Part shown: in pieces, positions 24,208 to 34,200 of the stretch
Position numbering within the stretch: position 1 is the stretch's first letter
Layout of the letters: every line of letters begins with the position of its first letter
NCBI GenBank assembly: GCA_903875465.1
Contig: CAIQWB010000110.1
Span: 1-53,947 of the forward strand
Direction: 5' to 3'
Origin: an uncultured Verrucomicrobia subdivision 3 bacterium
Lineage (GTDB): Bacteria; Verrucomicrobiota; Verrucomicrobiia; Limisphaerales; UBA11358
DNA length: 53,947 bases
The notes under the pieces: model-generated
The model's database searches: none
What the model was told of the DNA's origin: nothing
What the model saw: the letters and a program-made list of their open reading frames with translations, nothing else
Position numbers and translations under genes: made by a program

Positions 24208-25294
24208 AGGGTGATGCATGCAGTTCATGCTTTGGCAAAATGGCGGGCTAGTCAAGTCCGGGTGGGAAAGTGCCGGACGGGTGGGCGCATGTCGGGTCTA
24301 AAAGCAGCCTTGACGGTAAGCGGGTCGTTTTTAATGCAATATGCACAAAGAAAGTGGCTTGCGACAATTTTTGGTGCCTTGACGGGTTTTATGAGAGCAG
24401 TCCATGGGAAGTTCACGGGGCATGGTCCAAGCCGTCGCGGGTTCGTGACCAAGCACCGGCCGCCAGGGCCGTTCGGGTTCTGGGGCTGGATTTTCCGTGG
24501 GGGCACCCTTTGAAAGGCACGATTGGGTACGATTGGGTACGATTTTCCTGGATTGGGGACGTGGTATTGGCCTGGCAGCCCCCGTGCCGGCAACCGTTCA
24601 GGGTAAACGATGTCAAAGATCGGTTAATATAACTACTCCAATGGTGAGTATAAACCAGGGGTTGGGCGGTGTCAAATGGAGGGGAGGGACGGGTGTTGGG
24701 GTTGGCAAGTCCTGCCACAATCCCCGGTTGCACGCTTGCCACTTTGGCATCCTGGCGCGGCTTTAACCCGAACTCCGAAATTAAAACGGCCGGTCTGCAT
24801 CAATCTCTTGGGCATAAACGCTTGGGAAAATTGGCTTCCCAAGCCGCTGCCAATCAGTTGCCCATTCAAGGATGCGCGCTGCGCGCAGCGGCAGTCTCAC
24901 CAGACCACTGCGGGTATGCCGGCGATTTTTCCAAAGTGTTTCTGCTCCAACATCTTGACACATCCCAGCCATTTTAATTTCGGAGTTCGGCTTTAAATAT
25001 TGTTAGTTAATTTAGATTTAATGGGCTCGGAATCGGGCGCGTTTTACCTATTAATTGGCAGCGGGTGCCATTGCGCAATCGAGCAAAGCACTTTAGGATG
25101 GACTTTCCAGCCGCGCGGGATTCCTTGGTGGGTTTGAGCTTGAGCAGGCCCGAATGGGTAGCCGATGGGGTATGCGACCGGGATGGCCACGGCTTTTGGC
25201 CGGGTGGCGGGAGGACGAGGTCCCAACGTGCGCACGCGGACCGCAAGCGGTGGAATGCCAAAGCGATGGAAGCAATGCGGAATTTGAGAAGGCG
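24208..25294. other. ~1.1-kb region without a credible gene
   Basis: It lies between a minus-strand and a plus-strand gene, so both promoters are here. A 10-bp tandem repeat (gattgggtac, twice plus a partial third copy) is at 24520-24545, and a MITE-like element is at 24767-24990. All ORFs are short and overlap on both strands without family features, suggesting accumulated non-coding sequence, perhaps gene remnants. Confidence 0.6.
24767..24990. mobile_element. MITE-like element with 19-bp terminal inverted repeats
   Basis: CCGAACTCCGAAATTAAAA (24768-24786) is a perfect inverted copy of 24972-24990. The ~185-bp interior encodes nothing, but it has a hairpin CTTGGGAA-aattggc-TTCCCAAG (about 24829-24851) and a GCGCTGCGCGCAGCG palindrome. 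Both ends are flanked by CTTTAA (24761-24766 and 24991-24996), which could be a target-site duplication. Size, terminal repeats and flanking repeats fit a non-autonomous miniature element. No transposase is present in the window. Confidence 0.55.
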
Positions 25295-28200
25295 ATGTTA
25301 TCCTATTTTTTGAAGCAAGGTGCCAGACCCGGGCTGTGTGGGTGGTGGCTGGCGCGACTTATCAGTTGCACGGGCGGGGAGCATCCGGTCGCCGGCCGCC
25401 GCGAGCACGCGTGGCGGACATTGACCGGGCTCCCGCAAGGCTTGGGCGCGGAAAGCCGTGCCATCCAGTGGGGGGCCCGCGCCATCCTGGTTGGCTGGTT
25501 TTTGCTGTTTGGGTCCAGCACGGGTTCATTTGCCCAAACCGACGGGGTGCTGACCAACCTGGCCCAGGTGAGGGGGGCGGTCCAGGTGAGTGCCACCAAT
25601 GGCCCGCCGGTAAAGGTGCGCGTGACGGTGACCTATATGGATCCGGACTGGCGCATGATGTTTGTGCAGGACGATTCGGGTTCGACCTATGTAAACCGAA
25701 GTGCCCCGGCCGGCGATGCTTCCTGGAATTTGCAGCCAGGCCAGGTGGTGGAACTCGAAGGGGTCACGATTCAGGGCGTCATTCAGAATAATATCAAGGA
25801 GCTGAAATTGAATCCCGTGGGCCCGGGACCACTGCCGCAGCCCTGGTTGCTGGGGGATGAGCAGGCCTTTAAGAGCGCCCCGGATTGCCGGCTGGTCCGG
25901 GCAACGGGAGTCATCACCGGGGTCAAAACGGCGGATCGGAAGCTCGATCTGGACCTCCAGGTGTATCCGGGCCTGAGCCTCCGGCTGATGGTGGCACAGG
26001 GCAGCCCGGTGAACGCGGCCACCTTGCGGGGAACCGTGGTGGAGGCCACGGGAGTGATGGGGGCGGACATGGACGCCAATGGCAAGCCGACGGAACGCAG
26101 GGATGTTTGGATTTATGATCTGGGCGGCATCCGGGTCACCCGCACCCTGCCGGTGACGCCCATGTCCGGGTTGCAATGGTCCGCCCGGCTGGCGCGGCAG
26201 CCATTGTCGCGGGTGCAAGGGAGTGTGGTCTGGCAAAGTCCCGGGGAATATCTGGTGATGCAGGATGAATCCGGCAAATTGCGGGTGAACAGTCACGCCA
26301 CGAACGCTTTTCGCATGGGTAGCCCGGTGGAGGCGATTGGCTATCTTGATGGCTCCGGCGGCACCCTCGTAATGAATGGCGCGGCGGTGATCGCACCGAA
26401 CCTACCTTTGCCCGTGCCGGTACCCGGCTCCGGGGCGACGAATGCCATACCCCTGGTGGCCGACCGGAGTCTGCCGACCTTAAGAAAAATTGCCCAGATT
26501 CGCAACCTGCCGGTCGTTGAGGCGGGGCGCGGTTATCCGGTGCAGGTGCGCGGGGTGATCACGTATGCCGATGCGCGCAACGCTAATTTATTTGTGCAGG
26601 ACAGTTCGGGGGGGATATTTGTGGATTCAACCCGCCGGCAGTTCGAGGCGTTTCCAACAGCGGGGCAACTCGTGGAAATCACCGGGTTTACGGGGCCCGG
26701 GGATTTCGCGCCGGTGATCGAGGCGGAGCACTGGCAGGGATTTGGCGGGGCCACCCTGCCCAAGCCCCAAGCCGCCACCATCCCGGTTTTAATGACCGGG
26801 GCGGAAGATAGTCAGTGGATAGCGCTTAACGGCATGGTACGCAGCCAGACGGTGGGGGACGACATCACCCATCTGAGCCTGGCGGCCGGCGACTCCATCA
26901 TCGTGGTTACCGTGCCCAACGCCCGCCAACACCCAGCGCCCCGGAGCTATGTGGATGCTTGGGTGGAAGTGCGGGGGGTGTGTGCGACCGTGTTCGACGC
27001 GCACCGGCGCTTGCAGGGGATTGAATTGGATATGCCCAATTGGAACCAGATATTGACCTGGGATGTGGGGGCGGAGGATCCGTTTGGGCTGGCGGTACGG
27101 CCGCTCAACCAATTGCTCGAATTTCATGCCGGGAGTCAGGGCTTGCACCGGGCACATGTGCGCGGGACCGTCTCGCTCTGCCGGGCGGACGGGTCTTTTT
27201 ACCTCCAGGATGGAACGGGTGGGATATTGGTCCAGCCGCAAGCCGGCACCAAGGCCCCTCAAGTAGGGCAAACGCTGGAGGTGGTGGGGTTTCCGTCGAT
27301 TGCCAATAAATGGCCGGTTTTACAGGAAGCCAGTTTCCGGGTGGCGGTGGAAATAACCGCCCTAAAGCCGGCCGTGGTGCCGCCGGAGGCGCTGCTGAGC
27401 CAGGCGTTGCATGGCACGCTGGTCTGTTTCCCGGCGCGGATCGTGGGCCAGAACAACGGAGCCAAGGAGGTGGTGTTCGAACTGCGGGCGGGTCCGTGGG
27501 ACGCAACGGCAATTTTGGAAAAGGACCAGGCCGGGGAGAATCCGGTCCTCCCGGAGACGGGCAGCAAGGTGGAATTGACGGGCGTCTATCAGGCGCACCT
27601 GGATGATAACTTAAACATCCAATCTTTCCAACTATGGATGCGGTCGCCGGCGGATGTGCGGGTTTTGGCCCGGCCCTCCTGGTGGACGACCCGGCGGGTG
27701 ATTTGGTTGGTGGCAATGCTGGGGGTGGCGTTTACCCTGGTGCTGGCCTGGGTCACCTTGTTGCGGGTCAAGGTGAACGCGCGCACCCGGGAGTTGCGGG
27801 CGGAAATTGAGGAGCGCAAACGGATGGAGGCGCAGGTGGCGAACACGCACAAGGAGCTCTTGATCGCCTCGCGCGGGGCGGGCATGGCGGAAGTGGCGAG
27901 CAATGTGCTGCACAATGTGGGCAACGTGCTGAACAGCGTGAATGTTTCCGCCTCGCTGGTGGTGGACCGCGCGCGGAAATCCCAGGTGAGCGAACTGGGC
28001 AAAGTGCTGGCCTGGCTGGACCAGCAAGCCGCCGATCCCGCGAGTTCCCTGGCCGCGCCGGGCAAAGCGGCGGAACTGCGCAGCTATTTGCAACTGCTTA
28101 ATGAGCAATTGGTGCAGGAACAGCAGGCCACGATCACCGAGCTGAAGTCGCTGCATAAAAACATTGAGCACATCAAGGAAATCGTGGCGATGCAGCAGAG

Positions 28201-28684
28201 CTATGCGAAAATTTCCGGCGTGACCGAAACTGTCAACGTCCGGGAGTTGGTCGAGGACGCGTTGCGCCTGAATGCCGGGTCGTTGCAACGGCACCAGATT
28301 CAGTTGCTGCGCGAGTATCAGGAGGTGCCGCCGATGACCGTGGAGAAGCACAAGGTCTTGCAAATTTTGGTCAACCTGATTCGCAACGCCGAACATGCCT
28401 GCAGCGACGCGGGCCGGCCGGACAAGCAAATCCGGCTGCGGATTGCCCCCACGGACCAGGGGGTGTCGATGGCAGTGGTGGACAATGGGATTGGCATTCC
28501 GCCGGAGAATTTGACACGGATTTTCAGCCACGGTTTTACCACGCGCAAGGGGGGGCATGGTTTCGGGTTGCACGGGGGGGCGCTGACCGCCCGGGAATTG
28601 GGCGGTTCGCTGACCGCCCATAGTGAAGGGCCGGGCACGGGGGCCACCTTTGTGCTGGAATTGCCGGTGGGGCCGAAGGGCTAA
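25295..28684 (+). CDS. Membrane sensor histidine kinase with repeated OB-like modules
   Basis: About 1129 residues. A signal/anchor segment (AILVGWFLLFGSSTGSF, about 64-80) precedes ~560 residues with at least four copies of a module of the form V.VRGVITYAD...LFVQDSSGGIFVD...GQLVEITGF, an OB-like beta domain. Then come a membrane helix (VIWLVAMLGVAFTLVLAWVTLL), a coiled coil, an unusual H-box VLHNVGNVLNS (H873), and a C-terminal HATPase with RNAEHA (N box), DNGIGIP (G1) and GHGFGLH (G2). The OB modules are presumably periplasmic. No response regulator is adjacent. The start is uncertain: the ATG at 25295 has AGAAGG close upstream, but the frame is open to 25154. Confidence 0.85.
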   Translation: MLSYFLKQGARPGLCGWWLARLISCTGGEHPVAGRREHAWRTLTGLPQGLGAESRAIQWGARAILVGWFLLFGSSTGSFAQTDGVLTNLAQVRGAVQVSATNGPPVKVRVTVTYMDPDWRMMFVQDDSGSTYVNRSAPAGDASWNLQPGQVVELEGVTIQGVIQNNIKELKLNPVGPGPLPQPWLLGDEQAFKSAPDCRLVRATGVITGVKTADRKLDLDLQVYPGLSLRLMVAQGSPVNAATLRGTVVEATGVMGADMDANGKPTERRDVWIYDLGGIRVTRTLPVTPMSGLQWSARLARQPLSRVQGSVVWQSPGEYLVMQDESGKLRVNSHATNAFRMGSPVEAIGYLDGSGGTLVMNGAAVIAPNLPLPVPVPGSGATNAIPLVADRSLPTLRKIAQIRNLPVVEAGRGYPVQVRGVITYADARNANLFVQDSSGGIFVDSTRRQFEAFPTAGQLVEITGFTGPGDFAPVIEAEHWQGFGGATLPKPQAATIPVLMTGAEDSQWIALNGMVRSQTVGDDITHLSLAAGDSIIVVTVPNARQHPAPRSYVDAWVEVRGVCATVFDAHRRLQGIELDMPNWNQILTWDVGAEDPFGLAVRPLNQLLEFHAGSQGLHRAHVRGTVSLCRADGSFYLQDGTGGILVQPQAGTKAPQVGQTLEVVGFPSIANKWPVLQEASFRVAVEITALKPAVVPPEALLSQALHGTLVCFPARIVGQNNGAKEVVFELRAGPWDATAILEKDQAGENPVLPETGSKVELTGVYQAHLDDNLNIQSFQLWMRSPADVRVLARPSWWTTRRVIWLVAMLGVAFTLVLAWVTLLRVKVNARTRELRAEIEERKRMEAQVANTHKELLIASRGAGMAEVASNVLHNVGNVLNSVNVSASLVVDRARKSQVSELGKVLAWLDQQAADPASSLAAPGKAAELRSYLQLLNEQLVQEQQATITELKSLHKNIEHIKEIVAMQQSYAKISGVTETVNVRELVEDALRLNAGSLQRHQIQLLREYQEVPPMTVEKHKVLQILVNLIRNAEHACSDAGRPDKQIRLRIAPTDQGVSMAVVDNGIGIPPENLTRIFSHGFTTRKGGHGFGLHGGALTARELGGSLTAHSEGPGTGATFVLELPVGPKG

Positions 28685-28821
28685 TTACCAACGTTTTTAA
28701 GGCTAAAGCAAAGCCGCAATCATGGCCGGGGCTTTACCCCCAACTGCGCCCGTTGGTGGGGTGGGGGGCAACCCAAGGATTGACTTTGTGCCGTGCGGGC
28801 GGCTAATTCATAGCCATTAGT

Positions 28822-29454
28822 TTGACCGAATACATCATTCTGGCCGCCAGTTCGCTGTTCGTGATCATTGATCCGCTGGCGACGGCGCCGGCGTTTCTGG
28901 CGATGACGCCACATGACACGCCGGAGCAGCGCATACGCACCGCCAAGCTGGCCTGCACGGTGGCGGCGGGCATTTTGCTGGCCTTTTCCCTCACGGGGCC
29001 GCTGATTTTCAAGGTCATGGGCATCACCATGCCGGCGTTTCAAATGGCAGGCAGCATTTTGTTGATGCAAGTGTCGCTGGACATGTTGCGGGCGCAGCGT
29101 TCGCGCGTGAAGGAGACGGATGAGGAAATGCAGGCCGGGGCGGACAAGACGGAGATCGCCATCACCCCGCTGGCCATTCCGATGCTGGCGGGGCCGGGGG
29201 CGATTTCCACCACCGTACTGCTGCAGAATGAGGCGGCCAACTGGGGGCAGCGTTGTGCGCTGTATCTGTGCATTCTGCTGGTGTGTTTTGCGTCCTACCT
29301 GGTGCTGCGGCTTTCGGCCCGGGGCGTCCAGTGGCTGGGGCCGATTGGCATGAGCCTGTGCATTCGCATCATGGGTCTGCTGCTGGCCTCGGTGGCGGTG
29401 CAATTCATGCTGAATGCGATCAAGGCGTTTCGGCTGGAGTTGCTGGCCACGTAA
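28822..29454 (+). CDS. MarC family integral membrane protein
   Basis: A 210-residue protein with about six membrane helices. It has the family start TEYIILAASSLFVIIDPLATAPAFLAMTP, TPLAIPMLAGPGAISTTVLL in the middle, and a last helix with MGLLLASVAVQFMLNAI. MarC/UPF0056 proteins were once tied to multiple-antibiotic resistance, but that link was not confirmed and the function is unknown. TTG at 28822 is the only in-frame start before the conserved region. It lies 137 bp after the kinase gene; a 7-bp inverted repeat (ACCAACG...CGTTGGT, 28688-28757) sits between them. Confidence 0.9.
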   Translation: MTEYIILAASSLFVIIDPLATAPAFLAMTPHDTPEQRIRTAKLACTVAAGILLAFSLTGPLIFKVMGITMPAFQMAGSILLMQVSLDMLRAQRSRVKETDEEMQAGADKTEIAITPLAIPMLAGPGAISTTVLLQNEAANWGQRCALYLCILLVCFASYLVLRLSARGVQWLGPIGMSLCIRIMGLLLASVAVQFMLNAIKAFRLELLAT

Positions 29455-29674
29455 TGCGTGCAAGAAACTTCAAAATCCAAACTGCAAACTTCAGGGAAAC
29501 TTCCAGGCTCAAGCTTCAAGCAAAGCGGGCTGGAGATTCGGCATGAATTTTCTGCAAAACTGGAGGCAGTCAGTGGGTGGCTGAACGCGCCGCCTAGAGA
29601 TCTGGCTCTAGATGGCAGCACCGCTTTGGACCTGCTGTTTCGCAAATTTGCTTTTCTTCAAGCGTTGCCGGATT

Positions 29675-30394
29675 ATGCTGCGGAAAATGATCTATACGCA
29701 GCGGCGCACTTCCATCCCGTTCGGGATCAAGTTCTTTCTGGGGGCATTTATCCTGGGTGGTTTGATCGCGCTGGGGGTGGGCGGTTCGCATTTCGTCTGG
29801 AGCGTGCGGAGCGCGTCCTGGCCAACGGTGGAGGGCGTGGTTTTGACGTCGAAGCTGGAAATGCATGAAGGTAATAAAGGCGCCACGTATTCCGCCCGGA
29901 TTACCTATGATTACCAGGTGAAGGGCCGGCATTACGATGGCCGCCGGCTGGCGTTCGGGGCGCTCGCGTCTTCCACGGGGTATGCGCAAGGCATATTGGA
30001 CCGGTATCCGGTGGGTGGCAAAGTGCGGGTGTATTATGATCCCAGAGACCCCGGTGAGGCAGTGTTGGAGCCGGGGCTGCATGGCGGCACCTGGGTCTGT
30101 TTTGGAGTGGGCACAGTCTTTGTGCTCACCGGGGTGATGCTCTGGCAAATGTTTGCCGCGGCGAGTCGCGCCGGCCTGATTTCGTCCCCGGCCGGAAGGC
30201 GGCCGCTCAGCCCATCCGGGCAAAAACCGCCCTTGCTGATGGGCGTCATTTTTATCCTGATGGGAGCGTTTGTGGTCATCGGTGCCGGCTCAGATGCGGG
30301 CGCGAATTGGCTGGCAGTGACCATTGGCGGTCTCTTCATTTTGGGGGGAGTGGGTTTGCTGGCAAAAAGCCGGGCGAAGGCACCGGGGGATTAA
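29675..30394 (+). CDS. DUF3592 domain membrane protein
   Basis: A 239-residue protein. The first membrane helix (IKFFLGAFILGGLIALGVG) is followed by the DUF3592 region: SWPTVEGVVLTSKLEM, YSARITYDYQVKGRHYDGRRLAFG, YPVGGKVRVYYDPRDPGEAVLEPGL. Further helices follow at VCFGVGTVFVLTGVMLW, LLMGVIFILMGAFVVIG and ITIGGLFILGGVGLL. The function is unknown. ATG at 29675 or 29687 are both possible; the open frame reaches 29612. Its last ~60 bases overlap the 3' end of the convergent nucleotidyltransferase gene. Confidence 0.82.
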   Translation: MLRKMIYTQRRTSIPFGIKFFLGAFILGGLIALGVGGSHFVWSVRSASWPTVEGVVLTSKLEMHEGNKGATYSARITYDYQVKGRHYDGRRLAFGALASSTGYAQGILDRYPVGGKVRVYYDPRDPGEAVLEPGLHGGTWVCFGVGTVFVLTGVMLWQMFAAASRAGLISSPAGRRPLSPSGQKPPLLMGVIFILMGAFVVIGAGSDAGANWLAVTIGGLFILGGVGLLAKSRAKAPGD

Positions 30395-30905
30395 GCCAAT
30401 CCGCCATTGCTGGATGGTCGATTTGGGCACCAGAAACCGCCAGCATGGCGCGGATGTCGCGCAAATGTTTCGCGGAGCCGCCTTCGCGGTGGTATTCGAG
30501 TTCGCGGAGAATGACGTATTCCGGTGGAGCCAGGTTGATGGTCATCCCATTGATGGCATAGCTGTGGTGATGGCAGAACGCCCAGCCGTGGAGTTCATCT
30601 CGATTCACGGTATAGAAGCCGGCTTTCAAACCTGACCGGGCGTGGAGAATGTTGAATTGGCCTTTCACAGGCCAGGCCATTTCCGCGCGTACCACCGCAA
30701 TTGGTGGAAAGTAAAATTCTGGAGGTGCAAAAGCTCCCGACAACCGGAGGGCATCTTCCTCACGCAGAAAAATCACAAAATTAATGTCATGCGTCACGCG
30801 CGGCTCTCCGTAAAGCATGGCGGCCACACTGCCACTGACCAGATACCGAACACCCAAACGGTTCAGCGGCCCGAGAAACAACTCCATCAAGTCAGGTTCG
30901 GGCAT
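30336..30905 (-). CDS. Nucleotidyltransferase-fold protein, probably degenerate active site
   Basis: A 189-residue protein of the minimal nucleotidyltransferase type: LNRLGVRYLVSGSVAAMLYGEPRVTHDINFVIFL. The hG[GS]...Dh[DE]h signature is present, but the second acidic position is Asn (HDIN), so catalysis may be lost or altered. A helical C-terminal part follows (PPEYVILRELEYHREGGSAKHLRDIRAMLAVSG), often seen in antitoxin/toxin-like NTases. The ATG at 30905 is internal to the 3' end of the small upstream gene (14-bp overlap), suggesting translational coupling. The longer open frame to 31034 is an out-of-frame reading of that small gene. Confidence 0.75.
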   Translation of the reverse strand: MPEPDLMELFLGPLNRLGVRYLVSGSVAAMLYGEPRVTHDINFVIFLREEDALRLSGAFAPPEFYFPPIAVVRAEMAWPVKGQFNILHARSGLKAGFYTVNRDELHGWAFCHHHSYAINGMTINLAPPEYVILRELEYHREGGSAKHLRDIRAMLAVSGAQIDHPAMADWLNPPVPSPGFLPANPLPPK

Positions 30906-31034
30906 GGGAGAAAATGTCGCGCACGGCATCCGCCACTTTTTGTTCCGACCAGTCGGGATGCTGGCTGCGCAGAAAGGCCGCTTTGTGCCGGCGCATCCTC
31001 CAGTAGAGCTGGCGCGCCGCCGTTCCGGCGTCAT
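30892..31034 (-). pseudogene. Frameshifted small partner gene of the nucleotidyltransferase
   Basis: From the ATG at 31034 the first frame reads MTPERR. After about 31015-31022, the next frame reads AARQLYWRMRRHKAAFLRSQ and HPDWSEQKVADAVRDIFSHART, ending at the TGA at 30892-30894. The joined product looks like a helical ~50-70-residue protein (MTPE.R.ARQLYW...HPDWSE..V...VR.IF..A) of the kind found immediately upstream of such nucleotidyltransferases. A single missing base in a run of CGG/CGC codons explains the break. It may be a true mutation, a sequencing error or programmed frameshifting. Confidence 0.6.
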
Positions 31035-31241
31035 GCGCCGAAATATCTCAAGCTGTTCCGGACTGGATTGCTCATCTGCCAGCAGGGGAACAGTCTAAAC
31101 TTCCTGCGAGTTGGCGCAAGTGGAAGTGGCAATGGCGGGTCCCGCTCCCAAAGCCGCCGGTCTATAAACAGCCGAATTCGATGCCAAGCCTTGTTTTACC
31201 ATTCAAATCCCCTGCCAAACCCGGCATACTCCCCCGCACAA

Positions 31242-34200
31242 ATGGCGATTGAACTCACGGAATCCCTCCTCAGCCAGGCGGCGGGGTGGGAGGTCATGAA
31301 AATGGCGCGGGCCTATATCGAACAGGGCAAGGTGCTCAGTTCGTTTTGGGAGCCGCCGCTCTTGCGCGGGGTGGTGCAATTGGGCGACCTGTCGTTCCGG
31401 GCGTCCATGGTGATCAAGGATCACATCGACGTCGAAAACCTGTGCAACTGCCCGGACTCCCGGCGCTGGGGCAAGATTTGCGCGCATGGCGTGGCGGTGG
31501 GCTTGCATTGGATCAAATCCCGGCAGCCGATTACCGCTCCGGCGGCCACCGGGTCGTTGCGACCGGCGGGCAAACCGAGTCCAGCCGTGCCAGTGCGCAA
31601 AGCGTCCTCGCTGCTGCGGGACCCGGCGGGCGAGCCGGCCGAGCTGTGCATCATTCTGCCGCAAAATTTTGAGCAGGCGGCGGCCCGGGGAAAAATCATG
31701 ATGGTGCTGGAGGCCAAATGGGGTGGTGGCCGGTGTCCTTTGAACGCGCTGCCCAAGGGGCGGGCGTTTGCCTTCCCGGCGGCGGATGGCAAATTGATTG
31801 AGCAATTGGAAGTGCTGACGCAGGGGGAAACCCCGGCGGTGCTGCAAATTTCCGCCGCGGAATTTGCCACGCTGCTGCCCACGCTAACGGGGCATCCGCA
31901 AATCACGCTGGGCAAATCCCGCGAGGTCACGATTTCCGGCATTCCCTGGCAACCGGCCTTGCGCGCCACGCTGGAGGCCAACGGCGAGATCACCCTGGCT
32001 TTGAAACCCCAAGCCAATCCGCCGGTGCAGATCGGCGACTGGGTCTGGCAGGACCATCGCCTGGCCCCGCTGAATTTGTCGCCGGCGATGAAGGAAGTCT
32101 TGCAAAAACCCACGCGGCTGGCGCGGGGGCACGTGCCGCAATTTCTCGGGCAACAGTGGCCGCAGATGGCGGCGGCGGGCACGGTGGAGGCGAACTTTAA
32201 ACTGGAAGATTTCACGCTGGAACCGCAATCGCCGCGCCTGCTGCTGCATCTCAAGGGGGGCTCCACACAATTGACCGGACTGTTGCAATATGCCTACGGC
32301 ACGCGCATTCTCACGGCGGGCGTTTCCGCGGCGGGCGAGAGCGTGTGGCTGCCGGATCCCGAGGTGCCCACACGCTATTCCACGCGCGATACCGGGGCCG
32401 AACGCGCCGCGCTGACGCGCTTGCAACGCCAGGGGTTTGCCGGGCCGGACAGCCAGGGCAAATGGCAGTTGAATGGCCAGTCGGCAGTCCTGAACTTCTT
32501 CGCCCGGGAATTTCCCAAGTTGCAGCGCGAGTGGACAGTCACGATGGAGGAGCAATTGCAAAACCGCACACTGCCGAACATCGAGCGGATTGAGCCGCAG
32601 TTCGCCATCACCTCCTCCGGCATGGAATGGTTTAACCTGGGCGTGGTTTTTGCCGCCGGGAGCGGGGAGACTTTCACCCCGGCGGAGGTGCAGCGATTGC
32701 TGCTTTCCGGGCAAAATCACACACGCTTGCGGAACGGGAAATTCGCGGTGATCGACACCGGGGCGCTCGCGGATTTGCAGGAGGTGTTGCAGGATTGCTC
32801 CCCGCAACAGGATGGGCAGGGCTACCGGATTGGCAACTCGCAGGCCAGTTTCCTGGAGGCCACCTTGCGCCAGCATGACGCCTGGAAGGTCCAGGCGCCG
32901 GCGGCCTGGCGCGAACGGGCCGCCCGGCAGTCCGGCGAGGCGAAGCTGGAATGCCCGCCGCTGGGCGCTTTGGAAGGCGTATTGCGACCGTATCAAAAGC
33001 ACGGCGTGGCGTGGCTGCGATTCCTGCGGGAAAATAAATTTGGCGGCATTCTGGCTGATGAGATGGGCCTGGGCAAAACCCTGCAAACGCTGGCGTTTTT
33101 GCAATCGCTGCGCGCGGGGCGGGCGGGCGGGCTGCCGGTGCTGATTGTGTGTCCCACCAGCCTGGTCTTCAACTGGGTGGCCGAGGCCCTTAAATTCACG
33201 CCCCAGTTAAAAGTGCTGGCCTTGCAGGGGCCCGACCGGCACCGCCACTTTGCAGAAATCGCCGGGAGCGACTTGATCGTGACCAGTTACGCGCTCATCC
33301 GCCGGGATGCGGAGCGGTACCGGGCGATTGAATTCGACACCGTGGTGCTGGACGAGGCCCAGCACATCAAGAACCGGCAGACGCAAAATGCCCAGGCGGT
33401 GAAGGCCATCCGGGCACCGCAGCGCCTGGTGCTCACGGGCACGCCCATGGAAAACTCGGTGCTCGATCTGTGGTCCATTTTTGATTTTCTCATGCCCGGT
33501 TACCTGGGCACGGCCAAGGATTTTCGCGAGCGCTACGAGCTGCCGATTGCGAAGGAGAAAAATGCCGAGGCGCAGGCGCGGCTGGCCCGCCGGCTGCGTC
33601 CCTTCATGCTCCGCCGGCTGAAGAAGGAAGTGGCCGCCGACCTGCCCGCCAAGCTCGAACTGGTCTCCCTCTGCGAACTGACCGCCGAGCAGCGCGGGGT
33701 GTACCAACAGGTGATTGAGGCCAGCCGCAAGGAAGTGCTGGCGGCGGTGGGCGAACAGGGGCTGGCCAAGAGCCGGATGCTGGTGCTAACGGCATTGTTG
33801 CGGCTGCGGCAGACGTGCTGCGATCTGCGTTTGCTGAAGCCCGAGGGGGTGGATCCCGCCACCGCTTCCGGCAAGCTGGATTTGTTCAGCGAATTGCTGG
33901 AAGAGGTGATTGACGGGGGGCATCGCGTGTTGGTGTTCAGCCAGTTCGTGGGCATGCTGGCCTTGCTCAAGGACCGGCTCGCGGAAGAGGCCATTCAGTA
34001 TTGTTACTTAGATGGCAGCACGACGAATCGCGGCGCGGTGGTGGAGCGGTTTCAAAAAGACGCCACCATACCGGTGTTTCTCATCAGCTTGAAGGCCGGC
34101 GGGGTGGGCCTCAACCTCACCGGGGCTGACACGGTCATTCATTTCGATCCCTGGTGGAATCCGGCGGTGGAAGACCAGGCCACCGACCGGGCGCACCGGA

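Noticed and set aside
29458-29868. A 136-codon plus-strand open frame
   Set aside because: Its 3' part overlaps the DUF3592 gene in another frame and the product has no recognisable features.
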